Assembly: GCA_919902765.1 (NCBI GenBank)
Contig: CAKKRP010000024.1
Span: 40,549-75,217, forward strand
DNA from: Gammaproteobacteria bacterium
GTDB taxonomy: Bacteria; Pseudomonadota; Gammaproteobacteria; S012-40
Direction: 5' to 3'
Length of the DNA stretch: 34,669 bases
Part shown: piece after piece, positions 32,254 to 34,669 of the stretch
How positions within the stretch are numbered: position 1 is the stretch's first letter
Layout of the letters: every line of letters starts with the position of its first letter
Notes under the pieces: model-generated
What the model was told of the DNA's origin: nothing
What the model saw: only the letters and a program-made list of their open reading frames with translations
Databases searched by the model: none
Translations under genes and position numbers: made by a program

Positions 32254-32720
32254 AAGGCGTACTCGAAAAGGGCTTCATCACCACCAGTGCGGACGCGGTC
32301 ATTAACTGGGCGCGTACCGGCGCGTTGTGGCCCATGACCTTCGGCTTGGCGTGTTGCGCGGTGGAATTCATGCACGCCGGTGCCGCGCGCTACGATTTCG
32401 AGCGTTTTGGGATGTTGCCGCGCCCGAGCCCGCGCCAATCCGATTTAATGATCGTGGCCGGCACCTTAGTGAATAAAATGGCCCCGGCGCTACGTAAGGT
32501 CTACGATCAGATGCCCGAGCCGCGGTGGGTGATATCCATGGGTTCGTGCGCGAATGGCGGCGGGTATTATCACTATTCCTATGCGGTGGTGCGGGGTTGT
32601 GATCGCATCGTCCCTGTAGATATTTATGTCCCCGGTTGTCCGCCGACCGCCGAGGCCTTGTTGTACGGCATCTTACAATTGCACAATAAGATCCGTCGTA
32701 CTAATACGATTGCGCGTTAA
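32244..32720 (+). CDS. nuoB: NADH-quinone oxidoreductase subunit B
   Basis: NuoB carries the N2 4Fe-4S cluster next to the quinone site of complex I. GTG 32244 gives 158 residues, the family length, with AGGGGG (32231-32236) upstream; the longer frame from 32223 adds only seven unconserved residues. Cluster ligands are seen in [15 protein letters not shown] and [10 protein letters not shown]. Start overlaps nuoA by 10 bases, and nuoC follows by 11. Confidence 0.96.
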   Translation: MGIEGVLEKGFITTSADAVINWARTGALWPMTFGLACCAVEFMHAGAARYDFERFGMLPRPSPRQSDLMIVAGTLVNKMAPALRKVYDQMPEPRWVISMGSCANGGGYYHYSYAVVRGCDRIVPVDIYVPGCPPTAEALLYGILQLHNKIRRTNTIAR

Positions 32721-32731
32721 CGAGTGTCGTT

Positions 32732-33415
32732 ATGTCTTACGATTCGCAAAAATTAGCAGATGAATTACAGCAACGCTTGGGCGATGCATGCACGCGTTGT
32801 ATCGTGCATTATGGTGAAGTGACCATCGAAGTATCGAACAAGCGCTTGATAGAAGTATGCACACGTTTACGCGACGATGCGGCGTTGGCCTTCGAGCAAC
32901 TCGTCGATTTATGCGGCGTGGATTATCTCACTTACGGACAAACCGAGTGGGCGACCGAGGATGCCACCGCCGAAGGGTTTAGTCGCGGTGTGGCTACGGA
33001 ATCCAGTAAACGTCATCATTGGCAAGGGCAACGCTTCGCAGTGGTGTACCACCTGATTTCGTATCGCCATAATCATCGTGTGCGTGTGCGCACATTTGTG
33101 TCCGAAGAACTCCCGGTGGTGGATAGTGTAGCGCCGGTGTGGGCGGCCGCCAGTTGGTACGAGCGCGAGGCCTTCGATTTATTCGGTATCATCTTCGAAG
33201 GGCACCCTGATTTGCGCCGCTTGTTGACCGATTACGGTTTTATCGGCCATCCCTTTCGCAAAGATTTTCCGCTTTCAGGGCGTGTTGAAGTGCGCTACGA
33301 CCCCACCAAGGGTCGTGTTGCCTATGAACCTGTTAGCATAGAACCGCGCGTGTTGGTGCCGCGAGTGATACGCGACGACGAACGTTATACGCGCGCGTCG
33401 CAGAAGGAGTCTTAG
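32732..33415 (+). CDS. nuoC: NADH-quinone oxidoreductase subunit C
   Basis: NuoC belongs to the peripheral Q-module of complex I. The 227-residue product has the signature [20 protein letters not shown] followed by the [19 protein letters not shown] region. A long central loop (residues ~68-100) lengthens it, as in many beta- and gammaproteobacterial NuoC proteins, and there is no NuoD fusion as in E. coli. It ends 2 bases before nuoD. Confidence 0.96.
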   Translation: MSYDSQKLADELQQRLGDACTRCIVHYGEVTIEVSNKRLIEVCTRLRDDAALAFEQLVDLCGVDYLTYGQTEWATEDATAEGFSRGVATESSKRHHWQGQRFAVVYHLISYRHNHRVRVRTFVSEELPVVDSVAPVWAAASWYEREAFDLFGIIFEGHPDLRRLLTDYGFIGHPFRKDFPLSGRVEVRYDPTKGRVAYEPVSIEPRVLVPRVIRDDERYTRASQKES

Positions 33416-33417
33416 GC

Positions 33418-34669
33418 GTGGCGGAGATACGTAATTACACCTTAAATTTCGGCCCCCAGCATCCTTCGGCGCACGGCGTGTTGCGCTTGGTGTTGGAATT
33501 GGACGGGGAGGTCATAGAGCGCGCCGATCCGCACATCGGTCTATTGCATCGCGGCACCGAAAAATTAGCGGAGTCTAAACCGTTCAGTCAAAGCATAGGC
33601 TATATGGACCGTCTCGATTACGTGTCGATGATGGTGAACGAACACGGTTATGTCTTGGCGATAGAAAAATTATTGGGCATACAAGCGCCGTTGCGCGCGC
33701 AATATATCCGCGTCATGTTTGATGAAATTACGCGCATCCTCAACCACTTGATGTGGCTGGGCGCGCATGCATTGGATATCGGCGCGATGACGGTGTTTTT
33801 ATTCTGTTTTCGCGAGCGCGAAGATTTGCTCGATGTGTATGAAGCGGTTTCCGGTTCGCGCATGCACGCGACCTATTACCGGCCTGGCGGCGTGTATCGC
33901 GATCTGCCGGATCGCATGTCTAAATATAGCACTTCAAAATGGCATGATAAGAAAGATATCGAGCGTATGAACCGCAACCGCCAAGGTTCGGTGCTCGACT
34001 TTTTAGAAGATTTCACCAACCGTTTTCCGGCCTACGTCGATGAATACGAAACGCTGCTCACCGACAATCGTATCTGGAAACAGCGTACCGTAGGCATAGG
34101 TGTGTTGACACCGGAGCGTGCGCTGCAATTGGGGATGTCCGGTCCGATGTTGCGCGGTTCCGGTATCGCCTGGGATCTGCGGAAAAAGCAGCCCTATGAG
34201 GTATACGATAAAGTCGATTTCGATATTCCTATCGGCACTAACGGCGATTGTTACGATCGTTATTTGGTGCGTGTCGAAGAGATGCGCCAATCGAATCGCA
34301 TCGTCAAACAATGCATAGAATGGTTGCGCAAAAATCCCGGTCCGGTGATGTTGGATGATTACAAAGTCGCGCCTCCAACGCGTTTAAAAATGAAATCCGA
34401 TATGGAATCGTTGATTCATCATTTTAAATTGTTCACCGAGGGTTATTGTGTGCCGGAGGGCGAGGTCTATTCAGCGGTGGAACATCCCAAGGGCGAGTTC
34501 GGCATATACCTGATTTCCGACGGCGCGAACAAGCCGTATCGCTTAAAGGTCAAGGCACCCGGATTCGCGCACTTGGCGGCGTTGGATGAAATGACCCGCG
34601 GTCATATGATCGCGGACGTGGTAGCCATTATCGGCACATTAGATATCGTCTTCGGAGAGATTGACCGCT
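33418..34669 (+). CDS. nuoD: NADH-quinone oxidoreductase subunit D, stop codon beyond the window
   Basis: The frame opens with GTG 33418, two bases after the nuoC stop, and stays open for 417 codons to the window edge. It encodes the 49-kDa complex I subunit that forms much of the quinone pocket. [20 protein letters not shown], the [11 protein letters not shown] segment, and the final [12 protein letters not shown] are all family hallmarks. NuoD normally ends with this GEIDR and has about 417 residues, so only the stop codon is likely missing; the last base, T, fits that. The enzyme site in the pocket (GVLT, then [10 protein letters not shown]) is intact. Confidence 0.96.
   Translation, partial: MAEIRNYTLNFGPQHPSAHGVLRLVLELDGEVIERADPHIGLLHRGTEKLAESKPFSQSIGYMDRLDYVSMMVNEHGYVLAIEKLLGIQAPLRAQYIRVMFDEITRILNHLMWLGAHALDIGAMTVFLFCFREREDLLDVYEAVSGSRMHATYYRPGGVYRDLPDRMSKYSTSKWHDKKDIERMNRNRQGSVLDFLEDFTNRFPAYVDEYETLLTDNRIWKQRTVGIGVLTPERALQLGMSGPMLRGSGIAWDLRKKQPYEVYDKVDFDIPIGTNGDCYDRYLVRVEEMRQSNRIVKQCIEWLRKNPGPVMLDDYKVAPPTRLKMKSDMESLIHHFKLFTEGYCVPEGEVYSAVEHPKGEFGIYLISDGANKPYRLKVKAPGFAHLAALDEMTRGHMIADVVAIIGTLDIVFGEIDR

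Overview
The window reads as chromosome of a gammaproteobacterium. Two conserved blocks support this: uvrC-pgsA-tRNA-Gly(GCC)-tRNA-Cys(GCA)-...-tRNA-Leu(TAA), the same order as uvrC-pgsA-glyW-cysT-leuZ in E. coli, and glmM-tpiA-secG-tRNA-Leu(GAG)-nuoABCD, an order typical of non-enteric gammaproteobacteria. Backbone genes are GC-rich with many GCG/CGC codons and TTG/TTA leucine codons. Species cannot be named from the sequence alone.

Layout. 1-2578: end of leuA, a type 4 (Fe-S) uracil-DNA glycosylase and rimI, tightly packed. 2579-4203: a gene-poor stretch with a compound tetranucleotide microsatellite, a receiver-like/AraC-type regulator split by an apparent frameshift, and a non-coding or decayed leader. 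4204-17077: an accessory biosynthetic cluster, all on the plus strand, with more even codon use than the backbone. It holds a fused 2-oxoacid:ferredoxin oxidoreductase, an AfsA-like hotdog protein, an Old Yellow Enzyme-family reductase, two short-chain dehydrogenases, two acyl carrier proteins, an adenylate-forming ligase, a KAS III-type ketosynthase, an AzoR-like flavoprotein, a START/SRPBCC-like protein of unknown role and a PaaI thioesterase. 17289-17764: a perfect 40-bp palindrome abutting the C-terminal half of a FabF-like ketosynthase. 17907-25412: backbone genes prfC, acs (minus strand), a secreted hypothetical protein, a family 5 Fe-S uracil-DNA glycosylase, uvrC and pgsA. 25442-28809: tRNA-Gly and tRNA-Cys, then a roughly 3-kb decayed island before tRNA-Leu(TAA). 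The island holds an integrase stub, an HsdR stub, an intact MntA-HepT pair, the C-terminal half of a DarG-like antitoxin and another protein stub. 28893-34669: glmM, tpiA, secG, tRNA-Leu(GAG) and the start of the nuo operon. nuoD stays open to the last base and appears to lack only its stop codon.

The most interesting system is the 4204-17077 cluster. By analogy with Streptomyces gamma-butyrolactone synthesis, the ketosynthase, ACPs and ligase could make a beta-ketoacyl-ACP, possibly from branched or aryl acyl-CoA delivered by the 2-oxoacid oxidoreductase. The AfsA-like protein could join this to a three-carbon partner, and the ene-reductase and dehydrogenases could reduce the butenolide or furan product. 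This would be a butyrolactone/furan-type metabolite or signal pathway in a gammaproteobacterium. The gene families are read from motifs; the pathway is inference.

The island between tRNA-Cys and tRNA-Leu(TAA) looks like the remains of a type I restriction-modification/toxin-antitoxin defence island in which only the MntA-HepT pair remains intact.
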